In this document: in pieces, positions 28,836-37,583 of the stretch
How the letters are laid out: each line of letters opens with the position of its first letter
Numbering within the stretch: position 1 is the stretch's first letter
Source of the DNA: Pacificibacter maritimus
GTDB lineage: Bacteria > Pseudomonadota > Alphaproteobacteria > Rhodobacterales > Rhodobacteraceae
Length of the DNA stretch: 64,000 nt
Direction: 5' to 3'
NCBI RefSeq assembly: GCF_003814915.1
Contig: NZ_RKQK01000003.1
Span: 310,001-374,000, forward strand
The notes under the pieces: model-generated
What the model was told of the DNA's origin: nothing
Databases searched by the model: none
The model's input: only the letters and a program-made list of their open reading frames with translations
Translations under genes and position numbers: made by a program

Positions 28836-30152
28836 TTAGGCGATATTTTTCAAAACACCCGCGAGTTTGCCAAAGAGGGTTTGAATTTCTTCTTCAGAAA
28901 TAATCAGCGGCGGCGAGAGTGCGATGATGTCCCCCGTGACACGGATCATCACGCCTTCGGCCCAAGCCGCCTTCATCGCTTCCATACCGCGCGCGCCGAC
29001 AGCGCCCGCACGGCTTTCCAACTCAATCGCACCAACAAGACCCAAATTGCGAATATCTTTTACATGCGGAAGTCCCTTAAGGCTGTGCACACCGTCTTCC
29101 CATTTGGGGGCCATCGCCGTGGCGCGGGCAAACATGTCATTGTCTTCGTAAGACTTCAGTGTCGCAAGCGCTGCTGCTGTGGCCAACGGGTGACCTGAAT
29201 AGGTATAGCCATGGAACAGTTCAATCGGCGTGCCAGTGTTGTCCATCGCTGAGTTGTAGATTTTCTCATCGATGATCACAGCGCCCATCGGCACCACCCC
29301 GTTGGTCAGGCCCTTGGCAGTGGTAATCAAGTCTGGTGTCACGCCAAAATATTCAGCCGCAGAGGCCTTTCCAAGTCGGCCGTAAGCGGTGATCACTTCG
29401 TCAAAGATCAACAAGATACCGTATTGATCACAAATTTCACGCAGGCGTTTGAGATAGCCAACAGGTGGCATCAAGACGCCCGTCGATCCCGCCATTGGTT
29501 CAACAATCACCGCAGCAATGGTGCTTGGGTCATGCAATTCGGCAATGCGCACAAGGTCTTCGGCAAGCTCGGCACCATGTTCGGGGCAGCCTTTGGTAAA
29601 GGCGTTCTTTTCAAGGTTATGTGTATGTGGCAGGTGATCGACACCCGTTAGCAACCCACCAAAGTGCTTACGATTGTTCACAATGCCACCCACAGAAATG
29701 CCGCCAAAACCGACACCGTGATAGCCCCGCTCACGTCCGATCAAGCGCGTGCGCGCCCCATCGCCACGCATACGATGATAATGCAGTGCGATTTTCAACG
29801 CCGTATCCACGGATTCAGACCCTGAGCCCGTAAAGAACACATGGTTCAGCGGATCGGGAAACATGCTGGCAAGTTTTGAGGCCAGTTCAAATGACTGCGG
29901 TGTGCCGAAATTAAAATGCGGCGCGTAATCCAAAGTCGCGACCTGTTTTTGCACGGCTTCGACGATCAATGGATCGTTGTGACCTGCGTTTACACACCAC
30001 AGACCCGCTGTTGCATCCATAATTTGGCGGCCGTCTGCGCTGGTGTAATACATCCCGTCCGCCCCAACGATCATACGTGGATCGTCGTGAAAATCACGAT
30101 TTGGCGTAAAGGGCATCCAAAAGCTAGACATCTTGTTTTGCGCTGCGGTCAT
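28836..30152 (-). CDS. Class III omega-amino acid aminotransferase
   Basis: A 438-residue PLP enzyme of the beta-alanine (omega-amino acid):pyruvate type. It has FWMPFTPNRDF at the N terminus, TGSGSESVDTALK for phosphate binding, Asp251 in ILLIFDEVITAYGRLG, and catalytic Lys280 in LITTAKGLTNGVVPMG. ATG 30152 follows TTAGGA; the frame continues upstream without a site. By family it transfers amino groups from omega-amino acids or amines to pyruvate. It is divergent from an XRE-cupin regulator (30331), an arrangement usual for polyamine or amino acid use. Confidence 0.9.
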   Translation of the reverse strand: MTAAQNKMSSFWMPFTPNRDFHDDPRMIVGADGMYYTSADGRQIMDATAGLWCVNAGHNDPLIVEAVQKQVATLDYAPHFNFGTPQSFELASKLASMFPDPLNHVFFTGSGSESVDTALKIALHYHRMRGDGARTRLIGRERGYHGVGFGGISVGGIVNNRKHFGGLLTGVDHLPHTHNLEKNAFTKGCPEHGAELAEDLVRIAELHDPSTIAAVIVEPMAGSTGVLMPPVGYLKRLREICDQYGILLIFDEVITAYGRLGKASAAEYFGVTPDLITTAKGLTNGVVPMGAVIIDEKIYNSAMDNTGTPIELFHGYTYSGHPLATAAALATLKSYEDNDMFARATAMAPKWEDGVHSLKGLPHVKDIRNLGLVGAIELESRAGAVGARGMEAMKAAWAEGVMIRVTGDIIALSPPLIISEEEIQTLFGKLAGVLKNIA

Positions 30153-30207
30153 AGCGAATCCTAAATCTGTTGGAGGGTGGCGTGATATGTGCCAATTGAT
30201 ATTGCTT

Positions 30208-30222
30208 TTCAATCATATTGAA
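30208..30222. promoter_or_regulatory. Candidate operator palindrome of the XRE-cupin regulator
   Basis: TTCAAT-CAT-ATTGAA, with perfect six-base arms, lies midway between the divergent aminotransferase (30152) and XRE-cupin (30331) starts, with another ATATTG just upstream. A dimeric XRE protein could bind here; the assignment is inferred. Confidence 0.4.
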
Positions 30223-30330
30223 GCGGTCACAAAACTAATCAAGCCTGATTTCACACCCACGAATTTATGTTGTTTTTGCGGGAACATGATGCAAAGTGAT
30301 TTGTATAGAAAGCGGAAAATCACCAGAGCC

Positions 30331-30897
30331 ATGACAGATTCAGCCTCAAACCACGATCAAATGGTCGCACGCCGCCTGCGCGTTGTGCGTCAAGCTCAAG
30401 GTCTATCCCAACGTGAACTCGCGCGGCGTACGGGGGTGGGCAGTGGTACGATCAGCCAAATTGAATCCAACACAACGCAGCCTTCTGTCGCGGTGCTCAA
30501 AAAGATCCTTGATGGCATTCCCATGGAACTCGCGACGTTTTTCAGCTTTGAATTACTCGGGGGCGATACGCCCGTATACCGTAAATCAGATCACGTGGAT
30601 ATCGGTGCGCGGGGGATCGAATATCGGTTGATTGCGGCCCAACGGCCCAACCGAAAAATCCAAATGCTGCATGAATTTTATCAGCCAGGAACAGCATCAG
30701 GGGGCCATCCGTTGGTGCATGAGGGAGAAGAATGCGCCGTAATCTTATCTGGCGTATTAGAGATCACAGTTGATGATGAAGTTTTCGTTCTGCGCGCAGG
30801 GGACGCCTATTATTTCAACAGCACACGCCCGCACAAGTTCAAAAACATTGGCGACACAGTCTGCGAAGTTGTCAGCGCCTGTACGCCAAGTTTTTGA
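30331..30897 (+). CDS. XRE family regulator with C-terminal cupin domain (PuuR-like)
   Basis: A 188-residue regulator. The HTH lies at about residues 13-65 (RRLRVVRQAQGLSQRELARRTGV, then TISQIESNTTQPSVAVL). A cupin domain occupies the C-terminal half (GGHPLVHEGEECAVILSG, DEVFVLRAGDAYYFNSTRPHKFKN). This layout is that of PuuR-type regulators of polyamine and amino acid catabolism. The start at 30331 is chosen by domain position; the upstream extension contains unlikely residues and lacks a ribosome site. It probably controls the divergent omega-aminotransferase, maybe also the block further downstream. Confidence 0.85.
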   Translation: MTDSASNHDQMVARRLRVVRQAQGLSQRELARRTGVGSGTISQIESNTTQPSVAVLKKILDGIPMELATFFSFELLGGDTPVYRKSDHVDIGARGIEYRLIAAQRPNRKIQMLHEFYQPGTASGGHPLVHEGEECAVILSGVLEITVDDEVFVLRAGDAYYFNSTRPHKFKNIGDTVCEVVSACTPSF

Positions 30898-30907
30898 TCG
30901 AAATAGA

Positions 30908-30943
30908 CGATCCCCCAACCAGTGTCAGGGGATCGCGTTTTTC
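30908..30943. terminator. Terminator between convergent genes
   Basis: CGATCCCC (30908-30915) pairs with GGGGATCG (30928-30935) and a T run follows at 30938. It ends the XRE-cupin gene and may stop the converging epimerase gene. Confidence 0.8.
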
Positions 30944-30954
30944 AGTTTTAACGC

Positions 30955-31761
30955 TTATCCAACAATGGATTTCAAATAGGCAATGGATGTTGGGAAATCG
31001 TCCATTTCGTGCGGCTGGCAAGCTGCTTCCAAAACCAATGTTCCTTTGTAATCGTCGGCGATCAATGCTTCGACTTGACCTTTAACATCTGTCACGCCTT
31101 CGCCGTAACGCATCCAAACCATTTTGCCGTCAACCACAGCACCGTCTTTCAAGTGCACGTTGCGGATATAAGGTTTCAGCTTTTCATAGCCTGCGCGGAA
31201 ATGTGTTTCTTCGGCTTCGTACAGATTGCCTGTGTCCCAAACATAACCGAAATCTGGGTGGTTCACCGCTTCAAGCAGGTTAAAACAAGCGTCAGATGTA
31301 TCGGCCCAGCTGCCTGGCAGATTTTCAAGCTGCACAGTAAAGCCACGCGCCACAGCCACTTCAACCGCGTTTTTAATAAGCTCAACAACCTGTTCGAACT
31401 CATTTTCGATAGGTGTTTCTGAACGCGTTGGGCCGAAGACGATCAAGGTTTTAATCCCCATTTCATCAGCCAAATCCAAGCTCATTGGAAGCAAGTGATT
31501 GGTGTGAAGCGCCGTCAGTTCACTTTTCAACGGCACCTTAAACAAGCCGGGTGAAACAGCAGTATAGTTGATGTTAAAAGCTTTGGATTGCTCTTTCAAA
31601 CGCGCGAAGGCATCGCCTTCGAACATAGGAAAACGCTTACCTTCGACAATGCGCAGTTCAAAAGAAGAAATGCCTTGTTCGGCTGCACGGCCAAAGATTT
31701 TTGGCAGACCCTCACTTGAGGCATCGGGGTAAACTTCATTGGTTACGCAAGTAATAATCAT
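30955..31761 (-). CDS. Sugar phosphate isomerase/epimerase-like TIM-barrel protein
   Basis: A 268-residue protein of the xylose isomerase-like/AP endonuclease 2 TIM-barrel superfamily. Metal-ligand style segments are FTVQLENLPGSWADTSDACF (Glu), FGYVWDTGNLYEAEE (Asp), IRNVHLKDG (His) and TLVLEAACQP (Glu), as in hydroxypyruvate isomerase or ketose epimerases. It is the last gene of the minus-strand block, 54 bases after the Dpp-type ATPase gene. It may isomerise a hydroxy-oxo intermediate; the substrate is unknown. Confidence 0.8.
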   Translation of the reverse strand: MIITCVTNEVYPDASSEGLPKIFGRAAEQGISSFELRIVEGKRFPMFEGDAFARLKEQSKAFNINYTAVSPGLFKVPLKSELTALHTNHLLPMSLDLADEMGIKTLIVFGPTRSETPIENEFEQVVELIKNAVEVAVARGFTVQLENLPGSWADTSDACFNLLEAVNHPDFGYVWDTGNLYEAEETHFRAGYEKLKPYIRNVHLKDGAVVDGKMVWMRYGEGVTDVKGQVEALIADDYKGTLVLEAACQPHEMDDFPTSIAYLKSIVG

Positions 31762-31815
31762 TTTTGGTCTTTCTTAGTCTGGATAGATGGGAGAGCATTC
31801 GCGCGGTTGCGCAAA

Positions 31816-32793
31816 CTATTGATTGTAAAGATGGCAACTCACGGAACAGCCTGTACCGTGAGACCTAAGTGCAGGTGCTTGCGTGCTGCAAATATCACCT
31901 ATGAAACGATGGCAACGCGGATGAAAAGCACAGCCGCTGGGCGGATTCAGTGGCGAAGGCACCTCACCTGTCATCGGAATTTCATCACGCTTTTCCGTCG
32001 GATCGGCAGATAAAGCGGCTGATAGCAGTGCTTCGGTATAGGGATGCGATGGGGCGTCAAAAACATCATCAGTCGGACCTTGTTCGACGATTTTCCCCAA
32101 ATACATCACCGCGACACGGTCAGCCAGATAGCGCGTTGTCGCCAAATCGTGGGCCACAAGAATATAGCTAAGCCCGTATTCCGCCTGCAAATCTTTGAAC
32201 AGATTGATGATCTGAGACCGAATAGAGACATCAAGCCCCGAAACGGGTTCGTCCAAAATAATCAAACGAGGGCGTGAAATAATCGCGCTGGCAATTGCGA
32301 TACGTTGACGTTGCCCCCCTGAAAATTCATGGGGGAACTTACGCGCGTCTTGTGGGCGTAATCCAACAGCATCCAACGCTTCATTTACGCGGCGATCCAC
32401 TTCGTTTGAGCCAACCTTTTCGTTTACAATCAGAGGCTCTGACACAAAATCGCCGATCCGAACGCGCGGATTAATTGACGACCAAGGATCTTGGAACACG
32501 GCTTGTACACGCGATCGGTAGGCCTTAAGCGCATCACCTTTGAGGGTATTGATGTCTTCGCCATCATATAAAATACGACCGCTGGTCGGATTTTGTAGCT
32601 TCAGCAAAAGCTGGGTGGTCGTGGTTTTCCCACAACCAGATTCCCCAACCAAAGCCAAAGTTTCACGCTCACAGATGTTGAAATTCAGATCTGTGGCCGC
32701 TTTGACCGTTTTGGTTTCACGTTTGAAAATACCGGTTTGAACATCAAAATGTTTGGACAGGTTTTCGACTTGTAGAATTGGTGTATTTGTCAT
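31816..32793 (-). CDS. Oligopeptide/dipeptide-type ABC transporter ATPase (DppF/OppF-like)
   Basis: A 325-residue ATPase with Walker A GESGCGKTTTTQLLL, signature EFSGGQRQRIAIA, Walker B LIILDEPVSGLD and the C-terminal oligopeptide-transporter extension with a PSGCAFHPRC cysteine motif. It starts four bases inside the previous ATPase gene. With the DppD-like protein it drives the transporter encoded upstream. The cargo could be peptides, opines or other amide compounds. Confidence 0.9.
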   Translation of the reverse strand: MTNTPILQVENLSKHFDVQTGIFKRETKTVKAATDLNFNICERETLALVGESGCGKTTTTQLLLKLQNPTSGRILYDGEDINTLKGDALKAYRSRVQAVFQDPWSSINPRVRIGDFVSEPLIVNEKVGSNEVDRRVNEALDAVGLRPQDARKFPHEFSGGQRQRIAIASAIISRPRLIILDEPVSGLDVSIRSQIINLFKDLQAEYGLSYILVAHDLATTRYLADRVAVMYLGKIVEQGPTDDVFDAPSHPYTEALLSAALSADPTEKRDEIPMTGEVPSPLNPPSGCAFHPRCHRFIGDICSTQAPALRSHGTGCSVSCHLYNQ

Positions 32794-33782
32794 TGGTCAA
32801 TCACCCGCCAGCAGCTTGCTAAATGTTCTCCGTCGCCATCTGCGTCAAAAGTTGGCGGCAGCTCATTAAAGCAACGACTATCCGCCTTGTCACAGCGCGG
32901 TGCGAATGGGCAGCCCGTTAGGGTTTCCATCGGCGCAGGTGGCTGGCCCTTAATGGTACGCAGGCGCCCTTCGTGACCCCGCAATTTTGGAACCGCTCCG
33001 ATGAGGGCTTCGGTATAGGGATGTGCTGGTTTGGCAAAAATGCGTTCGACAGTGCCAGATTCAACGATCCTGCCGTAATACATCACCACGATTTTATGGC
33101 ACAGATTGGCGACGATCCCGAAGTCATGGGTGATAAAGATAATCCCCATACCTGTATCATCTTGCAGCTCTTTCAACAGGCGCAAATATTGCGCTTGCAC
33201 AGTCACATCCAAAGAGGTGGTCGGTTCATCTGCAATGATGATTTTTGGTTCGCAAGAAATCGCAATCGCGCCGACAACACGTTGACGCATGCCGCCACTC
33301 AATTCGCCAGGATAGCAATCCACGCGGTGCTCTGGCGCGGCCACTTTCACTTTTCGCAGCGCATTGATCGCCCGTTCACGCATGGTCTTTTTAGGACCAG
33401 GCGCGTGCAGACTTAAGGCTTCGGAAATCTGATTTCCCACCGTAAAGGACGGATTGAGCGAGGTTTGCGGATCCTGTAAAATCATAGCGATTTCACTGCC
33501 GCGCACCTTGCGCATTTCGGCCTCCGACAGTTTTAAAAGATCGCGACCTTCCAGTTCGATACTGCCAGATTCCACCTCGGCTGCGTGCTTTGGTAAAAGC
33601 CGCACAAGTGACGTGGCAGTCATAGATTTGCCCGAACCAGATTCCCCAACAATGCCCAAGGTCTCGCCCTTGTTCAGCGTGAAATTATGACCGTTGACGG
33701 GGTAGAATGTGCCAGCTTTGGTTGAAATTTTCACTCGAAGATCTTTGACTTCAAGCAGCGGTGCCTCTTGTACATCGGTCAT
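32790..33782 (-). CDS. Oligopeptide/dipeptide-type ABC transporter ATPase (DppD/OppD-like)
   Basis: A 330-residue ATPase: Walker [16 protein letters not shown], signature [15 protein letters not shown], Walker [13 protein letters not shown], and the C-terminal cysteine motif [16 protein letters not shown] that in some DppD/OppD proteins holds an iron-sulfur cluster. ATG 33782 sits one base after the permease stop and is favoured over an upstream start at 33830 inside that gene. Confidence 0.9.
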   Translation of the reverse strand: MTDVQEAPLLEVKDLRVKISTKAGTFYPVNGHNFTLNKGETLGIVGESGSGKSMTATSLVRLLPKHAAEVESGSIELEGRDLLKLSEAEMRKVRGSEIAMILQDPQTSLNPSFTVGNQISEALSLHAPGPKKTMRERAINALRKVKVAAPEHRVDCYPGELSGGMRQRVVGAIAISCEPKIIIADEPTTSLDVTVQAQYLRLLKELQDDTGMGIIFITHDFGIVANLCHKIVVMYYGRIVESGTVERIFAKPAHPYTEALIGAVPKLRGHEGRLRTIKGQPPAPMETLTGCPFAPRCDKADSRCFNELPPTFDADGDGEHLASCWRVIDQ

Positions 33783-33783
33783 A

Positions 33784-34659
33784 TTATACCTGCCTTTGTC
33801 GTGGATCGAGTTGTTCGCGCAGCCAGTCACCCAGCATGTTGGCCGACATTACGGTCAATAAGATTGCAAGACCTGGAAAGAAGGAAATCCACCAATCAGT
33901 CGCAATGAAATCACGGCCATCAGAAACAAGCAGTCCCCATGTGGGTGTTGGGCGAGGAATGCCGATACCCAAAAAGCTAAGGCTTGCATCCAGCATGATG
34001 GCGATACCGACTTGAAGGGTTGCCAAAACGACGATGGTGTTGAGAACATTCGGCAAAATATGACGAAACAGGATGCGAATATGCGAAGATCCTGCGACCT
34101 GTGACCGTGCTACAAAATCGCTCTTGCGCAGCAGTAACACTTCGGCACGTACTTGACGGGCGAAATAGGCCCAAAGCGCGAAGCCCACAACAATCACAAC
34201 AGACAGAAAGCTTGCCCCAATCGCAGCAGCCAAAGCCAAGGCCAGCAGCATAGCAGGCAAAGCCAAGGAAATATCCACAAGGCGCATGACCAAACCATCG
34301 AACCAGCCGCGCGCATAGCCTGCGATTAAGCCCAAGGTCGTCCCCACGACCACACCAACAGTGATACCAATCAAGGAAACACTCAGCACGTACCAAGATC
34401 CGTGCAGGATGCGGCTTAGAATATCGCGGCCCAATCTATCAGTGCCCAGCATATATTCCCATGTGCCGCCGAACCCAACAGGGGGCTGCAAACGCGCACG
34501 TAGATTTGGCACATAGGGATCATGTGGCGCAATGTATTCTGCGAAGAATGCTGGGATAATGAAGACTGTGAGCAGGATCACAATCGGAATCAAGGGCAAG
34601 GACCGAAGTCGAAGCCAAAGGCGAAGAGCAGAGGCTCTTTTGACAGAAAGATCAGTCAT
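33784..34659 (-). CDS. Dipeptide-type ABC transporter permease (DppC-like)
   Basis: A 291-residue permease with the DppC N-terminal segment EYIAPHDPY (first periplasmic stretch), LGTDRLGRDILSRILHG and the EAA-loop region VAGSSHIRILFRHILPNV. About six transmembrane segments. It begins eight bases before the stop of the DppB-like gene, so the two permeases are coupled. Confidence 0.9.
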   Translation of the reverse strand: MTDLSVKRASALRLWLRLRSLPLIPIVILLTVFIIPAFFAEYIAPHDPYVPNLRARLQPPVGFGGTWEYMLGTDRLGRDILSRILHGSWYVLSVSLIGITVGVVVGTTLGLIAGYARGWFDGLVMRLVDISLALPAMLLALALAAAIGASFLSVVIVVGFALWAYFARQVRAEVLLLRKSDFVARSQVAGSSHIRILFRHILPNVLNTIVVLATLQVGIAIMLDASLSFLGIGIPRPTPTWGLLVSDGRDFIATDWWISFFPGLAILLTVMSANMLGDWLREQLDPRQRQV

Positions 34660-35572
34660 TGCGAATCCTAGGATCGATAGCGACGTAGAGGAGGTCTACG
34701 ACGAGGTTAGAAATCATGTAGATAACGGCGTAGGCCACGATCACAGCTTGAACGACGGGGAAGTCACGACCACGGATCGCTTCGATTGCAACCCAGCCCA
34801 TTCCCGGCCATGAGAAAACCGTTTCGATCACAACAGAACCTGTCAGGATTGATGCAGCGAGAATGCCGAAATAGGTCAAAGGCACCACAGCCGCATTGCG
34901 CAAAGCATGTTTCCAGACCACGCTAAATTCGCCGACACCTTTGACACGCGCCAGTTTGATGTATTCCGCATCCAGCACTTCCAGCATGGCCGAACGCGTC
35001 AAGCGCGCAAGGGCAGACACTTGGAACCAAGCGATGGCAATCGCGGGCAAAATGGCATGTGCGAAAGTACCGGTGCCTGATGTTGGCAGCCAGCCCAACC
35101 AAACCGAAAACACCCAGATCAAAACGATCCCAAGCCAAAAGTTCGGAATAGATTGCCCCAAAAGCGCAAACATCTGTGCCCCATTGTCAACGGGGGAGCC
35201 TTTGTAAACAGCAGCAGCAACACCCAAAGGCAATGCCACAACAAGGCTGATCAAAATGGCGATACCACCAAGTTGTAATGTGGCTGGCATACGGGCCAGA
35301 ACAAAGCCCATGGCGTCTTCGCCAGGCCATTTTAGTGAGGTTCCGAAATCTCCTTGGACAGCATTGCCCAAAAAGGTAAGATATTGTTGCCAAAGGGGTT
35401 TATCTAATCCCCAATCGCGAATGAAGGCATCTATTTGTTGTTTGGTCGCATCGTCTGGCAGCAAAGCATCAACAGGATTCCCTGAAAGATGCGTGAGTAA
35501 AAACACGATGATTGTGATGACCCAAAGCGCAAACAAGCTCGATCCGACTCGGCGTGCGAGGTATTTTAACAC
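34652..35572 (-). CDS. Dipeptide-type ABC transporter permease (DppB-like)
   Basis: A 306-residue permease with the typical DppB start MLKYLARRVGSSLFALWVI, the FLLTHLSGNPVDALLPDDA segment and an EAA-loop (YIKLARVKGVGEFSVVWKHALRNA). The start codon is GTG at 35572, with AAGGA seven bases in front. It lies 76 bases after the binding-protein gene, separated by a hairpin. Confidence 0.9.
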   Translation of the reverse strand: MLKYLARRVGSSLFALWVITIIVFLLTHLSGNPVDALLPDDATKQQIDAFIRDWGLDKPLWQQYLTFLGNAVQGDFGTSLKWPGEDAMGFVLARMPATLQLGGIAILISLVVALPLGVAAAVYKGSPVDNGAQMFALLGQSIPNFWLGIVLIWVFSVWLGWLPTSGTGTFAHAILPAIAIAWFQVSALARLTRSAMLEVLDAEYIKLARVKGVGEFSVVWKHALRNAAVVPLTYFGILAASILTGSVVIETVFSWPGMGWVAIEAIRGRDFPVVQAVIVAYAVIYMISNLVVDLLYVAIDPRIRND

Positions 35573-35607
35573 TGCGTATTCCTTGGAGTTTTGCGCAAAT
35601 ATTTGAT

Positions 35608-35631
35608 GCGAAGCCCCCGAAAGGGCTTCGC
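35608..35631 (-). promoter_or_regulatory. Hairpin between binding-protein and permease genes
   Basis: GCGAAGCCC (35608-35616) and GGGCTTCGC (35623-35631) form a perfect nine-base-pair stem in the gap after the binding-protein gene. No T run follows on the coding strand, so partial attenuation or message protection is more likely than full termination. Confidence 0.65.
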
Positions 35632-35648
35632 GGATTGCACATTTGATC

Positions 35649-37274
35649 TTATTTCAAATCGATCAGTTCGAAGTGGCTAAGGCCTGAGGATGTAGATCCT
35701 GGGAAAGTCCAGCCTTCGACCAAATCGCTGCTGACAACAACAGTGGCAGGCACTGCCGCCATCGGGATATGCGCGTAGCTTTCATAGATGGATGTGAACA
35801 TCTCATTCAAAATAGCATCGCGTTTTTCAGGGTCTGTTTCAGTCAACAATTCACCACCCAAAGCGTTGATTTCTGGGTCACCCAAATCGAGGTGTGGACT
35901 GGCGTGTTCAGTGAAAAAGATCTGAACCCCAAGGGCCGCAGGGCGCACTGGCGCATTGCGCATCGGGGTCACGAAATCAGCGGTAAAGCCGCGGATCGCC
36001 GTATTCCCTGTTGCCCAATCTTGTTCACGCATTTCGGTTTCGATACCGACCACATCAAGATAGGCCTGTACCAATTCCGCCATTTGAGCGAATTCTGGGT
36101 TCCCTGCGAGGCTGGTTACAACCAACGGAATCGCAGCGTTGTCAAAGGCTTCTGGGTATCCAGCCTCTTTCAACAAAGCCATCGCTTTTTCAGGGTCATA
36201 GCCGTAGTCTTCGTCGAAACGATCCGCAAGTTCTTGCGAGTAGCCAGGAAAACGTGGGTCCATCGTGTAGACAGGCAAAGCTTCGACGCCTTCACCGTAG
36301 AGCACTTCCAAAATACCATCACGGTCCAAAGCGCGGTTCACAGCTTCGCGCACGCGCGCATCGGCCCATGCGTAAGATGTAGCGTCACGTGTTTCTTCAG
36401 CTTCGGGCTTCATGAATTTACCCGTGAACAGCATAGTAGATTGCATCGCCCCCGCACTGGACGACAAAACAGTTTCACCCGCTTCAGCAGCGTCATCGCG
36501 TAGATCGCGTGGTAAAGTCACCGCATGGGCTTCGCCCGCGGCAAGCATAGCCAAACGTGTTGATGGCTCAGACACCCAACGGAATTCGATTTCGTCAAAT
36601 TCAGGAGATGCGCCAGACCAGTGATCTTTGATCGAGCTAAATGTCATGGATTGGCCGACATCACGCCCTTCATATTTGAACGGGCCAGATCCAGCTGGCG
36701 CGGCCTCGTAGCCTTCCATGCCCTCTGCATCGAATTGCGCTTTGCTGTAGATCACCAAAGAACCGCGACCCGCATGTGAGAACAAGAAATCAGGATCAGG
36801 AGTTGGCAGATCGAAACGCACTGTATGATCATCGATAGCTGTCAAAGTGGTTTCTTTAAGTGCGCTGATACCGCTGAGTTTCGCGTCATCGCCTGTGTGA
36901 ATTTCAAAGCTGTGTACAACATCAGCAGAGGTCACAGGCCCCCAGTCGTCGCTGAACACCGCATTTGGATGCAGTTTGAACGTCCAAGAGGTAAAGTCCT
37001 CGTTGTGTTCCCAGCTTTCAGCCAATTGACTGTTGTCATACTTGCCAGTCTCAGCGCTATTGCCTACCAGCGTTTGCATTGATGGGAAAATGAAGGCCCC
37101 TGTTGTGGTCCAATACAAATTGGAATCAGCACCCAAAGGGCTGACGGCGACAACAACTTTGTCCTGCGCCGTTGCAGCAGTAGACATGCCACCCGTCAAG
37201 ATGGTGCCAGCCAAAAGCAGTGACGCTAATGCAGTTTTAGATTTCGAAGTAAACGTGGTCTTTTTATGTATCAT
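35649..37274 (-). CDS. Dpp/Opp-type ABC transporter substrate-binding protein (SBP_bac_5)
   Basis: A 541-residue cluster C periplasmic binding protein. Signal peptide within the first 37 residues (ending TAATAQ). Family segments include LAESWEHNEDFTSWTFKLHPNAVFSDDW and WADARVREAVNRALDRDGI. Cargo is usually peptides, opines, or other amides and glycosides. First gene of the transporter block, preceded by 309 bases holding the terminator of the aminotransferase gene. The neighbourhood (PxpABC-like, AccBC, aminotransferases) suggests that a lactam or N-containing cyclic compound could be carried, but this is inference. Confidence 0.9.
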   Translation of the reverse strand: MIHKKTTFTSKSKTALASLLLAGTILTGGMSTAATAQDKVVVAVSPLGADSNLYWTTTGAFIFPSMQTLVGNSAETGKYDNSQLAESWEHNEDFTSWTFKLHPNAVFSDDWGPVTSADVVHSFEIHTGDDAKLSGISALKETTLTAIDDHTVRFDLPTPDPDFLFSHAGRGSLVIYSKAQFDAEGMEGYEAAPAGSGPFKYEGRDVGQSMTFSSIKDHWSGASPEFDEIEFRWVSEPSTRLAMLAAGEAHAVTLPRDLRDDAAEAGETVLSSSAGAMQSTMLFTGKFMKPEAEETRDATSYAWADARVREAVNRALDRDGILEVLYGEGVEALPVYTMDPRFPGYSQELADRFDEDYGYDPEKAMALLKEAGYPEAFDNAAIPLVVTSLAGNPEFAQMAELVQAYLDVVGIETEMREQDWATGNTAIRGFTADFVTPMRNAPVRPAALGVQIFFTEHASPHLDLGDPEINALGGELLTETDPEKRDAILNEMFTSIYESYAHIPMAAVPATVVVSSDLVEGWTFPGSTSSGLSHFELIDLK

Positions 37275-37542
37275 GTCTCGTTCCCTGTTTTAAGAATTGA
37301 CGTGTTGGCCCGATTTATTCGTGGCTCTGTTGATTCATTTCATCAGTATGAGGGGCTAAGATGGCGCGGTATAATACCCATCTCAGGTGATGACATTGCG
37401 TTTGGCTATGACTCAAACATTCATGTCTTCGATTGATCGCAAATAGGCGCCAAGATCGCCACATCAGCAGACACCATCAAGCGGAGTAAAGCCTGATGGG
37501 GCATACAGGTGATGCGGTCTGCGGTCCCTAATGCGAATAATA
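37275..37542. other. Intergenic region upstream of the Dpp-type operon
   Basis: About 270 bases, no gene. GGTAT-A-ATACC at 37369-37379 is a perfect small dyad whose minus-strand TATTAT could act as a -10 box; the -35 is not clear. The rest shows nothing recognisable. An antisense reading frame crossing 37421-37583 continues into the aminotransferase gene and is not considered real. Confidence 0.4.
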
Positions 37543-37577
37543 TCCAGCCAAGATCAGGGGATACGATCTTGGCTGGA
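37543..37577 (-). terminator. Terminator of the class I aminotransferase gene
   Basis: TCCAGCCAAGATC (37543-37555) pairs perfectly with GATCTTGGCTGGA (37565-37577), just after the aminotransferase stop. The downstream sequence on the minus strand, TATTATTC, is only moderately T-rich. Confidence 0.7.
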
Positions 37578-37583
37578 ATACGG

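Noticed and set aside
35769-36503. 244-codon open frame on the plus strand inside the Dpp-type binding-protein gene
   Set aside because: It lies wholly antisense to a gene with a signal peptide and clear family motifs, and its translation is rich in His, Arg and Cys without any domain.
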